This document shows, piece after piece, positions 24,449 through 35,870 of a DNA stretch of 64,000 nucleotides (its first letter is position 1; each line of letters starts with the position of its first letter). Source of the stretch: Zygaena filipendulae (lineage: Eukaryota > Arthropoda > Insecta > Lepidoptera > Zygaenidae). The notes beneath the pieces were generated by a model, which made no database searches, was not told the DNA's origin, and saw nothing but the letters and a program-made list of their open reading frames with translations. A program made the position numbers and the translations under genes. The stretch spans positions 5,176,001 to 5,240,000 of the forward strand of contig OU015650.1 of the NCBI GenBank assembly GCA_907165275.2, read 5' to 3'.

Positions 24449-24656
24449 CTAGCTGTCCCCCGCGGTTTCACCCGCGGTAATTTCGGAGTTCCCGTGCAAA
24501 TTTCGGGTTAAAAATACCCTATGTCACTCGGGAGTAGCGTAGTTTTCTACAAGTGAAAGAATTTTCAAAATCGGTTCAGTAGATTCAGAGATTGCCCCCT
24601 AGAATGTCACAAACTCACAATTCACAAACTTTACCTCTTTATAATATTAGTATGGA
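24449..24656 (-). mobile_element. Helitron copy, exactly 208 bp
   Basis: Minus strand TCCATACTAATATTATAAAG to CTAG, with a perfect GC-rich hairpin. Eight bp from the next fragment. Confidence 0.87.
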
Positions 24657-24663
24657 CGAATTT

Positions 24664-24775
24664 CTCCTGCGTTTTCACCCGCGGTAATTTCGGAGTTCCC
24701 GCGAGAATTCCAGGATAAACTATACGTATAAACCTTCCTCTTGAATCACTCTATCTATTAAAATTGAGATAGCTT
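24664..24775 (-). mobile_element. Helitron 3' fragment, tandem to the previous copy
   Basis: GTTTTCACCCGCGG hairpin and GTTCCCGCGAGAAT follow directly; the CTAG end is lost. Confidence 0.5.
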
Positions 24776-25161
24776 TATCATCGGTATATATAGAATGAAC
24801 ACTAATTGTAAGTACTCGATAAAATGAACATAAACCCAATAATTGTATTCTATACTATTCAATTATGGTGGGCGTAGAAGTCGTTGAATAAATTATGTGC
24901 GCCGTTCCGTTTTTTTTTCCGATTTATTGGTTTAATGCACTACGAAAAAATGGATTGTTTGAAACGAAATAATAGATAAACTACAAAAACAAAACATTAA
25001 CATAAGAAGGCGTTACTGGATTATCTTAAAAAAATAACCATTTGTGTCAACTTTGTAACATTATATTATTTCCACAAGTGACTCGTAAAAGAATATATCA
25101 GAGAGATAAATTCCAAAGGAAAATCAACACAAAAGCTTACAGAAATCATAACACATAGGAA

Positions 25162-25356
25162 TCCTAACTAATATTATAAATGTGAAAGTGAGTTTGTAAC
25201 TTTGTTTGTTTGTCACGCTTTTACGGCTTAACGGCTCAACCGAAAACACACAAAATTTTGCATACACGTTGTCAGGGATACAGAAAAGGACAAAGGGTAC
25301 TTTTTCTCCCGGAATTCCCGCGGGAACTCCAAAATTACGGCGGGGAACAACTATAG
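25162..25356 (+). mobile_element. Helitron copy with a damaged hairpin
   Basis: A|TCCTAACTAATATTATAAAT to ...CAACTATAG|T; one hairpin arm is deleted. Confidence 0.75.
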
Positions 25357-25699
25357 TAGAAACATACGTAAATTCTTACTTCTCTATCCCAAGTCGGTGA
25401 AGTAGCAGGAATGTATATCTGATCGTTAATATTATCATGAAAAAGGTTCCTAGTACCTGCCTATAGTAGGTAAATACAGAAACTAAAGTAGGTAAGTACT
25501 TATTCGTGTCGCTAGCCATGTAAAAATACTTTAAGGGTAACTTACACGAATAAGTATAAGTAAAAATCAAATAAAGTACAATAAATTTGCATTTAAAGTG
25601 ATGTGGGGTTAAAATAATTTCCATTAGACTAGGACGCTCTACTATAGACACTCTACCTACTCGTATGCTAACATAGGTAGAGTGCTAGTTTAAATTCTT

Positions 25700-26548
25700 A
25701 GGCTTCTTTTGAGCTTGATTCAAGTTAAACCCAACTACGTAGGTACATAAAGAAACAAGCTTTTGTAATATAACTATCATGATTGATTGTCAACTATATA
25801 ATTTTATTATAATGCGTTCTTTAATGTTTTTAAAACAGTCATAAACTATCTTTCAATAATAATACAATATAATAATAGTAATAATGGTTTATAGGAACAT
25901 TGACCTATTGTTTGAAGGTTTTTGTTTTGATTTTTACTCATACCTATAATTTATATAATTTTGGATAGCTGGAACCGCGCAAATATCACTACTAATTTAA
26001 TTACCTCAAGAGTTTATTGATGCTTTATATAGATATATCATTGGAGAAGTTCCTTGTTTTAAAAGTGATTAACAAGAAAGATGTTACGAAAAAAAGGAAG
26101 ATCTGCATAATGGTGAAAGAATTACCTATTCTATAGAATGCGGACAAGTTAGATTTGAATGAGTATAAAGTTCTAATTATAGCTGTTGTTTCTCATTCAA
26201 ATGGAATTTGTACAATGCCATTTGGATTTAGATATTTTTCTTATGACTAATTCAAACCCCAAATCCGTTCATATTATGTTGTATTGTAAAAATAGACACG
26301 TCAGTTACTGCATGTTTAGAAAAATAAAATTATTAAAAAAATAAAATTATAAACATTAAAGTACGCACTTACTAAGTAGTATGTTTTATTATCAAATTAG
26401 TAGGTAACATCATATAAGGATCATCATATTTTTAATTGTGTCATCAATCGAACTGGACAACTATAACAAATCAGAACCTTTAGCTGCACACAAAAATAAA
26501 TTAAACTGCAAAACTAAAATGTTTTTAGTTATACTTTTATAGTGATAA
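25700..26548. other. AT-rich intergenic stretch
   Basis: Nothing recognised. Confidence 0.5.
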
Positions 26549-26640
26549 CTAGCTATGCGCGGTTTTAAATTTTGTCAAAAAAAAATTGCCTATGACCTTA
26601 TGCTTAGACCTACCAAATATACACAGTGCTCAGTCAAGCA
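26549..26640 (-). mobile_element. Helitron fragment
   Basis: CTAGCTATGCGCGG end, then a body (attgcctatgacc...taccaaata) shared with the copy at 60657. Confidence 0.45.
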
Positions 26641-26924
26641 ACACGGGGCGTAATTCAAATCTTAACAATGTGCTGGAGCTATCAATGAAGGAAAACATAA
26701 TATGGCATGGTGATGGGCACTTTCCTACTCCCGGATGACTAGCTAACTTCGATTTGAAAAACTGTTGCCAAGCACCAAATAAATATGTCATAAGCATATT
26801 ATAATATCTATAATAATTATATGTAAGTATTTACAAAAAAAATACGTGAGTGTTATGGAACACTCGGTTAGGACGAAGTATCTGCACCTAATAGTTTTCA
26901 AAATAAAAGCTAATCGTTTCAAAA

Positions 26925-27030
26925 ACCATTAACCAATAAGCACGCACCTATGACGCCGTGAAGGAAAAATTCCTTCACGCCCGAAATCCTACCCCGTGCG
27001 ATAAAGAACTTCGATCTAAAAAACAGCGTT
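26925..27030 (+). repeat. Dispersed repeat C, copy 1
   Basis: Shares ACCAATAAGC, ATGACGCCGTGA, AAAATTCC and ACCCCGTGCGATAAAGAACT-type blocks with 30540-30645. Contains a 10-bp foldback at 26957-26979. Confidence 0.6.
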
Positions 27031-27439
27031 TACATAACCTTTACATAACCTATTATAATATCATTTGTTTGGTAGGTATATAAGGAGTCAGAAAGAAAAT
27101 ATTGAGTTCCACTCGCATGTGATAATGTCCGAGCATTTATATTATTTTCGTCATAAATATAAAATGTGTTCCTTATAAAAAATAATTAGATAATAATGTT
27201 AATATTCATCAAGATGACACAGTCATCTTCAATAATCGTGACGGATGTCTGCATTCCATCAGACCCAGAAGTGTTATTTGAAAACATCATAGGTAGATTT
27301 AATTTAGTAAAAACCAAATAATATATTCTGACCCTTATATAGAGACTTCAAAGTTAATTTATTTAAATAAAAAATAAATTGCGTGCGTTAGTTTCGCGAA
27401 AATTCGAAATTGACCCGGCTGATTTGAATGATTTTTTTG

Positions 27440-27512
27440 AAGTGTTGGTTATTGTCTGGACAACGTGTGAAGTGAATTGAACTCACGCGGATGAAACCAC
27501 AGGCAAAGCTAG
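27440..27512 (+). mobile_element. Helitron end fragment
   Basis: CTCACGCGGATGAAACCACA then AAAGCTAG|T. Confidence 0.35.
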
Positions 27513-27582
27513 TGACCCATAAAAGGTAGAAAACCTAGTAAGTCTATATTCGATTTTCATGTATTAAAATATGTGCTTAGAC

Positions 27583-27847
27583 AATAATAATAATCCTCTT
27601 CACAACACACAAATCTACTTGATCCCACACTAAGCTATAAGCTTGTGTCGTGGAAACCAAGCAAACGTGGTATATACTACACATATTTATATATTACATA
27701 TTATATATTATACTATAGATATATATCACACCCAGACTGAAAAATGGAACCCTGTGTTTATCACACAAAGTCCACCCCCACCGGGAATCGAACCCGGAAC
27801 CTCTTGATTAGCGGACAGGCATGGTGACCATTGCGCCAATTGGGTCG
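27583..27847 (-). mobile_element. tRNA-derived SINE, copy 1
   Basis: On the minus strand an A box (TGGCGCAATGGTCA, 27838-27825) and a B box (GGTTCGATTCCCGGT, 27794-27780) are spaced as in a tRNA head. The body follows and the tail is (ATT)n at 27594-27583. The head does not fold as a functional tRNA gene would. Confidence 0.8.
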
Positions 27848-30003
27848 TAGATACGTATAGGTAGCGTTTTAAAACCCTTGCTCAATGGTTTTACACCATA
27901 ACCATAACGAAGCTATTCTGCTATTCTTCTTTGCGATTCCTAAAACTTGAACCATGGACAAAGTACCCTAACTTAGTTTTAATAATATCTTGAATTTTTT
28001 TTTGTTATGAGAAACCATATCCAAGTAATTTCAAAAGAACACTTACAAAATTTCTTGTAGACCAATACTAGCTTTTATAACTTGATAGTTACGTGTGAAA
28101 TTGCTTTGTGGTTTTTCTATATCTAGGAACACAAACAGTAGCAAATATTTTAACGTCACATTTACCGTTACAAGCACATTTAATTTAACTGATATTGACA
28201 TAGATTTTTGCATGGCTATCTTAAAGACCGACGATTTTATGTTTTATCATTTATTAATATACTTAAAAAGGTATTTTCTCATTTATTTTCTAACTTAATC
28301 TTTTAAAATTTACTAGGCCATTTTAATTAAAAAATTTCTAAACTATTTTTATTGATAATCGATTGTTATTTATTACCTGCTCTGAATATCTAAATAATTC
28401 GAAAATTTTAATGAATATTAAATTGTGTCAACCAACTTTTTCTTAAAGCACTGGTGAGAGACTAATTAAAACATCAAAATTCGGTCCTGTCCTGCCTCAA
28501 TGCTTGTTTTAAGCAGTTTAAAGTTTTATCTTTTCAGTCCAAAGACATTCTATATAACAATTGTTTCTGTGTATATTTATGAGTAATCTTAAACTGAAAT
28601 TAGGTTCGATTGTACAATTTTTACGGTTAGTAGGTATATGCCAATGTAGGCAAGCTGAGTGTTCTTTTTTTTTGTTAAAGAGGTACCTAGTAGTTATGGC
28701 TACATAGGCTGTATTTTATAGCGATTAAATTATAATTTAATGATTATGATAAAAATTGTGAGTTCTGAAACTTTCAACGAAATTACGAGCTGTTTATTTT
28801 TTTATTTGAATTGTTTTTTTCATTCCGAGCTTATATTCAAGCAATGAATCAAATACATATTTGTTTGAATAAAAAATGGCTGATACGGTTAATAATTAAA
28901 TTCCTTAGATACTATCCATAATATGGAATAAGCGTGTATATTGTACAATACCGTAGCGATTAAAAAACGTTTATTCTGAATGAAGGATAACAATACTCTA
29001 CTTGCATAATTTTACAAATGTTACGCATTAGATTAAATAAACCTTTAAATAAAATAAACTTCATAGACGTAATCTACGAAACGTGTTCCAACAACGTAAT
29101 AGTTACCTTTGTATTTATTAAAACTATATAAGGCTTTAGGTCATTTCATGCGTCGATGAGTCACGATATTGATGCGCATAATTTTAATGTCATTAATGAT
29201 TTAAATTGTGTTTTCTTGCCATCGACTTATATGAGTAAATTCAAGAATACCAAAATTATTTTAAACGCCCATGGCGAAGAAAAAGTAACTATGATTTGTT
29301 AGGTACTTAGTTTGTCAAAGAGACATTGTTTAACAATCGAATTACTGTCGTCAATCCTAAATAACGCGGAAAAATAAGATTTAAAATATAACTGCAAAGC
29401 GACAAAATACTTATAGATACCTATAGGTATCTAATAGGTATACTTATTAGCATTGTGATTTTAATATTATTAGTAAGTAAAAAAATATATGCTTGAGTGT
29501 CATGGAACAATCGGTTAGAACTTAATTTCTGTGCCTCATAGTAACCTAACCTAAGCCTTCAAAAATTTGCCTTTTATGAGATTTTGCGCTCTGTTGTTTA
29601 CTACAAGCACATTCTTTGATTTATAGCGTACCTTGAGAATGATTAAAAAATTTAATTAAGAAGTGAGCACTTAGTAAGTAATCAATTTTACACATTTGGA
29701 ACAAAAAGTTATAATCCATAGTCAAGCTAAGCCTAGGTCAGTAAATTTTAATTTCGCTGTTTCGCGGGAGAAAACTGCAAACTTCAACATCATGCAACAT
29801 CTCTGGTTTTGTTCTTCAATTTCAAATTGATTTCGAACAATATTTTGGATGAAACCATCGCTCTAGTTGTAATATCTGTATGGCTACCGCTAAATTATAA
29901 TATTAATTAGTCTTAATGGATGGAATTAAAACTTAGGTATATTGTATGGCGTAAGATATCGTGTAACCATTACTAAACTTATAAGAGTTGATCAATAATA
30001 ATA
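27848..30003. other. AT-rich intergenic stretch
   Basis: No coding region or clear repeat recognised. Confidence 0.5.
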
Positions 30004-30327
30004 GGGATGTGGACTACTTTTGAAAATCACAATTCTAATTATTCCATCAGTTAGAAAATAAAAAACCATAGACACGTATTTTTTGTTTTTTTAAATAAAT
30101 TAAAATATACAGAGATAAAGCGCATTAAAGTTTAGGGTGAGGGGCTCGTGACGTCACTAATCGCTAAAACCGCCATACAAACTGTCAGAATAGTGACGTC
30201 GCGTGAAATTTCAACTCAATATATCGCCGTTATTTTTTGATTACGTAAAAAAATAAAAATATATGTGTCCAATATTTTTTAATAATCTACAAGACGGACT
30301 AAAAAATAAAAATTTGTCCATATGCCC
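30004..30327 (+). mobile_element. MITE family A, copy 3 (324 bp)
   Basis: Ends GGGATGTGGACTAC... and ...TTTGTCCATATGCCC, close to copy 2 read in reverse. TGACGTCA at 30149-30156 and a worn partner TGACGTC at 30194-30200. Confidence 0.8.
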
Positions 30328-30539
30328 ATTTGTCGCTTATATACAAAGCCCGAGTAGTGAATCGGTGAAGGCGTCAGTACCCTCCATTACTACGCCACCA
30401 GTCGGACGGTCGGACCCCTGTTCATCTGACTTTTTCTACTCGATTTGTGTATTTCATACATAAAGTAGGTACGTTGACAAGCTGTATTAGTCCAAGCCGC
30501 TGACAGTACCGGCACGAACCAATAAGACCCCAATAATAA

Positions 30540-30645
30540 TCATTTCGAAAACCACTAATTAACCAACAAGCGTGCACCAATGACGCCATGACGGAAAATT
30601 CCGTACCGTGCGATAAAAAACTTAGTTCTAATAAAATTTTAGCGC
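30540..30645 (+). repeat. Dispersed repeat C, copy 2
   Basis: ACCAACAAGC, ATGACGCCATGA, GGAAAATTCC and ACCGTGCGATAAAAAACT in the same order as copy 1. Confidence 0.6.
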
Positions 30646-31076
30646 GCTTAGTAAGTAAGTAGGTAATTCTCATGTGCGTACCTACCTACCTAAGCATTCA
30701 AACATTTTATTTTACAAAGAAGTAGTGTGTATGTTAACCAGGTCAATGGGACTATTGTGCCCAAAATATTACGTACTATAACAACTTACTATAGTTTTAA
30801 TTATTTCGAAGAACAAAATTCTCTGATACAAAGTACGAGTATTAGTAAACGTATTCGATATACCTACGTATATTAGGTAACATCACTTGCAGAGCTTTAT
30901 GTAAAAATTATAATTATGATGGGTTCTGTATTTTAAAGATGCTGGTGTTTCCTTTATAGGTATCCCTAACGTGCAATGCGCTAAGTATCTAACACTCAAA
31001 ACATAAGTTACTAAAGTCCATAAGTTACTAAAGGCATAATCCACGTGCGCGCTACACAATTTTGCTGAAATTTATT

Positions 31077-31096
31077 TATTATTATTATTATTATTT
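31077..31096. repeat. (TTA)n microsatellite, 3' flank of the LINE
   Basis: About six TTA/ATT units directly abut the 3' end of the R4/Dong element; this is the target sequence type. Confidence 0.85.
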
Positions 31097-31113
31097 TTGC
31101 AGCTCACTACTGA

Positions 31114-31139
31114 CCGTCTTTTCAGGAGGGAAAAGACGG
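31114..31139 (-). repeat. Perfect 10-bp stem-loop in the LINE 3' UTR
   Basis: CCGTCTTTTC at 31114-31123 and GAAAAGACGG at 31130-31139 are perfect inverted repeats around a 6-nt loop. It lies about 20 bp from the 3' end of the element, where LINE reverse transcriptases usually recognise their own RNA. Confidence 0.75.
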
Positions 31140-31184
31140 CGTAGGATGACTCCTCAGCGCGGCCAAAACAAACGCTGAAGGTTA

Positions 31185-34100
31185 TTAGGTCGGTAGATTG
31201 AGAAACCGACGGACAATACGGGCATTGTCAAGTAAGACCGCCTTCTGAATTGCCGCCGTAACCGGTCCAGCACGGACATCCAACCGCCGCAGGTGACGTT
31301 GCAGACTGGTTGGAACTAACCCGTTCGTCGATATTACAATCGGGATGATTTCAGTGGATTCCACCCTCCACATTTCGGTTACCTCATCTGCCAGTTCGAG
31401 ATACTTGGCGAGTTTATCTCGTTCAGCTTTGACGAGGTTTCCGTCATGCGGAATGGTGATATCCACCAAAAACACCTTTGATTGCTCCCGGTCCATCATC
31501 ACTATGTCAGGTTTATTAGAGGGTAGAGTCCTGTCAGTGATAATGGACCGGTCCCAGTAAAGCCGGATGCGATCGTTTTCGAGAACTGGCTCCGGCACAT
31601 ACTTGTAATACGGCACCCTAGGAGTCACGAGACCGTACTTTAGAGCGAGCTCTTGGTGGAGTATTTTGGCTGCTTGGTTATGTCTGTGCAGGTACTCAGT
31701 GTTGGCAAGAGTCGAACAACCAGAGGTAATATGGCGGATAGTCTCGCCTGGAAGACGGCACGACCGACAGATATCCACTGTGCCGTCCTTTAGAATAAAC
31801 CTACGATGATTGTTCGTCCTGATGATCTGGTCCTGTATTGCACAGACAAACCCCTCGGTTTCCCCAAAGAGGTCACCAAATCGCAGCCAATGCACGGAGG
31901 CATTAAGGTCTATATGGGCCTCTCTGAGAGCCGTATAAAACCTCCCGTGCAGCTCTTTCTCTTTCCATACCGCCTCGCGGTCCTGGGTGCTTAGTATTTG
32001 CGGAGCTTGCCAGTCCTCAGTGGCTAGAGATAAGGGGGTCCGTCCATTGTCACACTCTATGACAGCTTTATGCAGCTCACTCTCTGATTTCGTCAGGAAG
32101 TAGCTACGGAGGTTGCACACTTCACGATTGTGTAAGGCGGCGGCGCTAAGAAAACCACGCCCACCACTCTTACGTGGCAAGTACAACCTCATCACTGACG
32201 ATCTCGGGTGGTGCATTCGGTGGAGTGTCAGAGTGGTTCGGACTTTTCGATCCAGGGCGTCTAATTCAGTCTGAGACCATCTGAGTACAGCAAAGGTGTA
32301 AAGAAGGACAGGCATCACCCAGCCGTTAAAGGCCTTGACCTTGTTGCCACCCGACAAATGGCTTTTGAGCACTTTAGTAAGGCGGCCAAAGAAAGCCTCC
32401 CGCACGGCGTCCTTCACCTGCTTCTCCTCCACACCCATGTTTTGTGCCATACCCAGATAACGGTATGTTTCAGTGTCGGAGAGTGCACGGATGCCGCCCT
32501 CTACAGCAATCTCTGAGGAACGTACTATACGACCCCTCTCCACATGGAGTAATGCACACTTGTCCATGCCCAGCCCCATGCAGATGGAGTCGCTAAACCG
32601 CTTTGTGACTGTCAGCAACTCCTCCAGCCTTGCGGCGCTGGGGGCATACAGCTTGAGATCATCCATGTAGAGAAGGTGCGTCAGCTTCATACTCCCTCTC
32701 CGAAACTGAAAGCCCGTCCCTGTTTTATCCAGCATGACGCTAAGCGGATTCAGGGACAGGCAGAACCAGAGTGGGCTCAGACAGTCGCCCTGGAATATCC
32801 CCCTTCTTATCTCAATCCGGTCCTCCGCATCCGACAATTGCTCACCAGATAGACTAAGAGTCGTACTCCATTGCCCCATGCAGGCCTCGAGGAATCCGCG
32901 AACCGTGGCATCCACCTTATAGAGTTCAAGGATCCTCGCCAGCCACGTGTGGGGCACCGAGTCAAACGCTTTTTTATAGTCTATCCAGGCGGCAGAGAAG
33001 TTACGTCGGTTACGTCGGACCAGTTTGCCGACAACCGCATCAATGAGGAGGAGCTCCTTGGTACCTCGACTTCCGCCCCTGCATCCGTTCTGGTTGACCG
33101 CCATAATGAGGTTATCCTCAACATGACGAGCAATTTTGGTCTTCAAGACGGATGTCAGTACCTTGTAGATGGTACAGAGGCACGTGATAGGGCGGTATTG
33201 TGATGGGTCAGAGGTACGCTCAGACTTGGGAGCTAGATGAGTGATCCCAGTAGTGAGGAAGCTCGGAAGACTGCGCTGCTCGAGGGCCTCCTGGAACTGA
33301 CAAGCCAGGACAGCGTGGCAGGATGGAAAACATTTCAACCAGTACATGTGTACCCCGTCGATTCCTGGAGTTTTCCAATTTGGAGCTCTTTGGGCTGCAG
33401 AGCACACATCGTCCTCACTGATTGCAATGGGTTCCATCAATTGCAAGTTAGCACACGCTTCCTCAACGTCATCCATCCAGTCGCCCTCGTGGTGGCTCAC
33501 AGGTCGAGACCAGATACTTCGCCAAAACTCTATTAAGGCGGCTTTGTCTGGTCGCTCACCCGTGGCACATACCCTGCGCTGGTCTAGAGATTGGTAGAAC
33601 TTCCTCTGGTCACTCACGAAGAGGCGATTCTCACAAAACCTTGCCCCTCGTTCAGAGTAACGCCGGATCCGTTTCCCCCAAGCCGCGACACGCTGCTTCA
33701 AGTCATCAATGCGCACTGTCAGATCACGCTCAGTTATATGTAGTGGGTCAACGTTTGATCCTACAAACGCAGCCCTGACAGTGCGCACGACTCTTGGCCT
33801 TCTGTTGCCAGACTTGAAGCAGATGAGTCTGCCGATAAGGGCCCTGGCCCCAGCAATCCGTGACTCTATCCTCTTTCTCCAGGCTGGCTCTCGCTCTCGC
33901 TGTTGTGCTGGTGGATTCCGTGCCGGGAATTTGGCACCTATGAATCGGCATACAGCCGTAGCAGCGCCAAAGAGGATCGAGTCCGTATCATTGAGGCTTG
34001 TGCTGTTCTGTAAGAGTGGCTGCAGCATATCGTTAACGGCCCTCACAACATCTCTGTTTCGGCGGCTCAGGGTAATTCGAGGGATCTTTGGCCTAGACTC

Positions 34101-34748
34101 TAGTGGCAAGTCTCTAATTTCCAGAATCGCCTCTTCAAAAATCCTCCTCATTCGCTCCATGTCCTGGGTAGCCGGTTCCTCCAACTGTACATCGGCCTCA
34201 GTGACTGCTGGGGCGACGTGCAGCGTGTCACTCCTATTCCACAGAGTATCGGAGTCAGTGCCTATCGCCCCATCAGTCCGTGTCCGTGTAGAGTGGAGGC
34301 CGGCTTCACGACGAAGTTGATCGAGTTCCTCAGCGGAGAAGAGTCCCCTCCGCTGTATGAACCGCACTCGATCCGACAAGTTTTGGTCCGTGACGGATAT
34401 AGCCGGTTCCAGCAGCTGAAATTCCAGAGGCAGCCTCGCCCGGAAGCCCATTCCGCCGGTTTCACCCCCTATCGACCTAAAGTACGCTCGCATGACGTTG
34501 GCATTTTGGGTTCTCGTCCATCGCATGCGGCGTACGCCACCAGGGGCGGGCAACATTTGCTGAGTCCCTGAGGACCCTGCAGCTACCAAGCCGTCTGGAG
34601 GCAATGATGGCGATGAAGGGCCTGGTGGTCGGCCTGATCGCTGGCTGGCTCGCTCTCTGCCACGCCCAGCACCAGCCTGGCGACTGGGCGCGCCCCGGCG
34701 ACCCCCGGGCAGCGACCCTATGCGTTCATTCTCATTATTTTCCATCAT
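31185..34748 (-). CDS. R4/Dong-type non-LTR retrotransposon polyprotein (reverse transcriptase plus restriction-like endonuclease)
   Basis: An uninterrupted 1187-residue ORF. Residues 1-72 are Gly/Arg/Ser/Pro-rich. Residues 73-148 match the N-terminal block typical of R4/Dong ORFs (RWTRTQNANVMRAYFRS, then a TDQ..SDR motif). The reverse transcriptase runs from about 400 to 850: NWKTPGIDGV 457-466, QYRPITCL 517-524, motif A WIDYKKAFDSV with catalytic Asp590, motif B IFQGDCLSP 651-659, and catalytic YMDD 694-697. Towards the C-terminus lie a CCHC knuckle (Cys994, Cys997, His1006, Cys1011; CX2CX8HX4C) and a restriction-like endonuclease motif (Pro-Asp1081, X14, Asp1096). The frame stays open upstream of the Met to an in-frame TAG at 34847-34845, so an N-terminal extension of up to 32 residues is possible. 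All catalytic residues are present and there is no stop or frameshift, so this copy could be active. Confidence 0.93.
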   Translation of the reverse strand: MMENNENERIGSLPGGRRGAPSRQAGAGRGRERASQRSGRPPGPSSPSLPPDGLVAAGSSGTQQMLPAPGGVRRMRWTRTQNANVMRAYFRSIGGETGGMGFRARLPLEFQLLEPAISVTDQNLSDRVRFIQRRGLFSAEELDQLRREAGLHSTRTRTDGAIGTDSDTLWNRSDTLHVAPAVTEADVQLEEPATQDMERMRRIFEEAILEIRDLPLESRPKIPRITLSRRNRDVVRAVNDMLQPLLQNSTSLNDTDSILFGAATAVCRFIGAKFPARNPPAQQREREPAWRKRIESRIAGARALIGRLICFKSGNRRPRVVRTVRAAFVGSNVDPLHITERDLTVRIDDLKQRVAAWGKRIRRYSERGARFCENRLFVSDQRKFYQSLDQRRVCATGERPDKAALIEFWRSIWSRPVSHHEGDWMDDVEEACANLQLMEPIAISEDDVCSAAQRAPNWKTPGIDGVHMYWLKCFPSCHAVLACQFQEALEQRSLPSFLTTGITHLAPKSERTSDPSQYRPITCLCTIYKVLTSVLKTKIARHVEDNLIMAVNQNGCRGGSRGTKELLLIDAVVGKLVRRNRRNFSAAWIDYKKAFDSVPHTWLARILELYKVDATVRGFLEACMGQWSTTLSLSGEQLSDAEDRIEIRRGIFQGDCLSPLWFCLSLNPLSVMLDKTGTGFQFRRGSMKLTHLLYMDDLKLYAPSAARLEELLTVTKRFSDSICMGLGMDKCALLHVERGRIVRSSEIAVEGGIRALSDTETYRYLGMAQNMGVEEKQVKDAVREAFFGRLTKVLKSHLSGGNKVKAFNGWVMPVLLYTFAVLRWSQTELDALDRKVRTTLTLHRMHHPRSSVMRLYLPRKSGGRGFLSAAALHNREVCNLRSYFLTKSESELHKAVIECDNGRTPLSLATEDWQAPQILSTQDREAVWKEKELHGRFYTALREAHIDLNASVHWLRFGDLFGETEGFVCAIQDQIIRTNNHRRFILKDGTVDICRSCRLPGETIRHITSGCSTLANTEYLHRHNQAAKILHQELALKYGLVTPRVPYYKYVPEPVLENDRIRLYWDRSIITDRTLPSNKPDIVMMDREQSKVFLVDITIPHDGNLVKAERDKLAKYLELADEVTEMWRVESTEIIPIVISTNGLVPTSLQRHLRRLDVRAGPVTAAIQKAVLLDNARIVRRFLNLPT

Positions 34749-34951
34749 TACTGTTGAGCTCGTACACTCAGGGGGGTGCTCATTTCCCCTGAGGTGACCG
34801 TTAAAGCACCCAATTCCCTGGGTTACGGGGATGCAGCACGGCTCCTACACCACATCCCCTAGGTACTGACTGATTGCACTGGAGGGGCCACTGCCTGTCA
34901 CGCAGTTACTCCCCCGGTGGGCGATGGGGTCGTCACATCCCTACGCCTTAC

Positions 34952-34980
34952 TATTATTATTATTATTATTATTATTTTTA
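34952..34980. repeat. (TAT)n microsatellite, 5' flank of the LINE
   Basis: Eight to nine TAT units directly abut the 5' end of the R4/Dong element. Confidence 0.85.
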
Positions 34981-35784
34981 TTAATTTAACGGTTTCAAAA
35001 TAAATATTTAGTAATGCACTGTACATGCACCGGCAAAAGCAAGAGACTTTTTGAAGTGATCTAAAGTTCTATGCGTAATTTTATTTACAGAATGAGTACT
35101 CGTTGGATAGAAACTCCCACAATATTTTATCAACATTTTGCCAAAAACCACCGGCACAGCATCGGGTTCCGCTGCAAATAACTGATAAGCACGTAGCCGG
35201 CCCACAAAGAGCCGTGACCCGCGAAATAAATGCGTGATTTATGTTTTAGTGCATAACATCCTACGCGTCAGTTTTAAACCGGCACAATAGAAAACCATCA
35301 TTTGTGACAAAGTGCACGTTATTTTGCGAAGAAATAAAAAGATGCGTGTATCAGCCAGTATCAGTTACAGCATAACAAAAAATTACTTTCATAAAAACTC
35401 ACCGAATCATCCCAAAATTCATTAAAATCTCCTATGATTAATACCTACTCTGTGAAAGAAAAAAGTGTTTAACCGTTGCCCAAGCGGTTATATGTAGCTG
35501 CTAGTGTAACGATACGGTAGATTAAAAGTAGGTATAAATTAGTTTTATTAAATGAGATATCATTTAAAAAATGAAGGAGCCATCGTGGCACTACTGGCAG
35601 ATGTGAAACATCGAAATTAACCTGTAGAATAGACATAAAAGGATAAAAAAATATTTTTTCAAAGCAAAAGATTACGTTTTATCTAATATACTTACATGTA
35701 CTTACCTATACTCATTTAATACAAAAATTAAATGGAGACCGCTTTATTCTTTTCATGACTTCAGTCGCAGAATCACTTGCGTAA

Positions 35785-35870
35785 GGCGACGCGTCGCCAC
35801 ACTGGCTAACATTTTACATACTATACGATCACATACGGTGGTGACACATTCCGTGGCGACGCGTCGGCAC
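35785..35870. repeat. Two copies of a GGCGACGCGTCG palindrome
   Basis: GGCGACGCGTCGCC (35785-35798) is a perfect 14-bp palindrome; a one-off copy lies in 35853-35870. They may be the ends of a small MITE. Confidence 0.45.

Larger units (their letters stand above)
31097..34951 (-). mobile_element. Full-length R4/Dong LINE inserted in a (TAA)n microsatellite
   Basis: Both ends lie in trinucleotide repeat: TTA units at 31077-31096 and TAT units at 34952-34980 (TAA/ATA on the element's sense strand). Between them are a GC-rich 5' UTR of about 200 bp (34749-34951), the 1187-codon ORF and a short 3' UTR (31097-31184). Dong of Bombyx is known to insert into TAA repeats and this layout agrees. There is no poly(A) tail. 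The element is markedly GC-richer than its surroundings, which fits recent arrival. Confidence 0.85.

Noticed and set aside
27780..27847. A tRNA gene
   Set aside because: A and B boxes are present but no tRNA cloverleaf; a SINE body and (ATT)n tail follow.
31345..34571. Many plus- and minus-strand ORFs of 60-203 codons
   Set aside because: Shadows of the GC-rich R4/Dong ORF in other frames.
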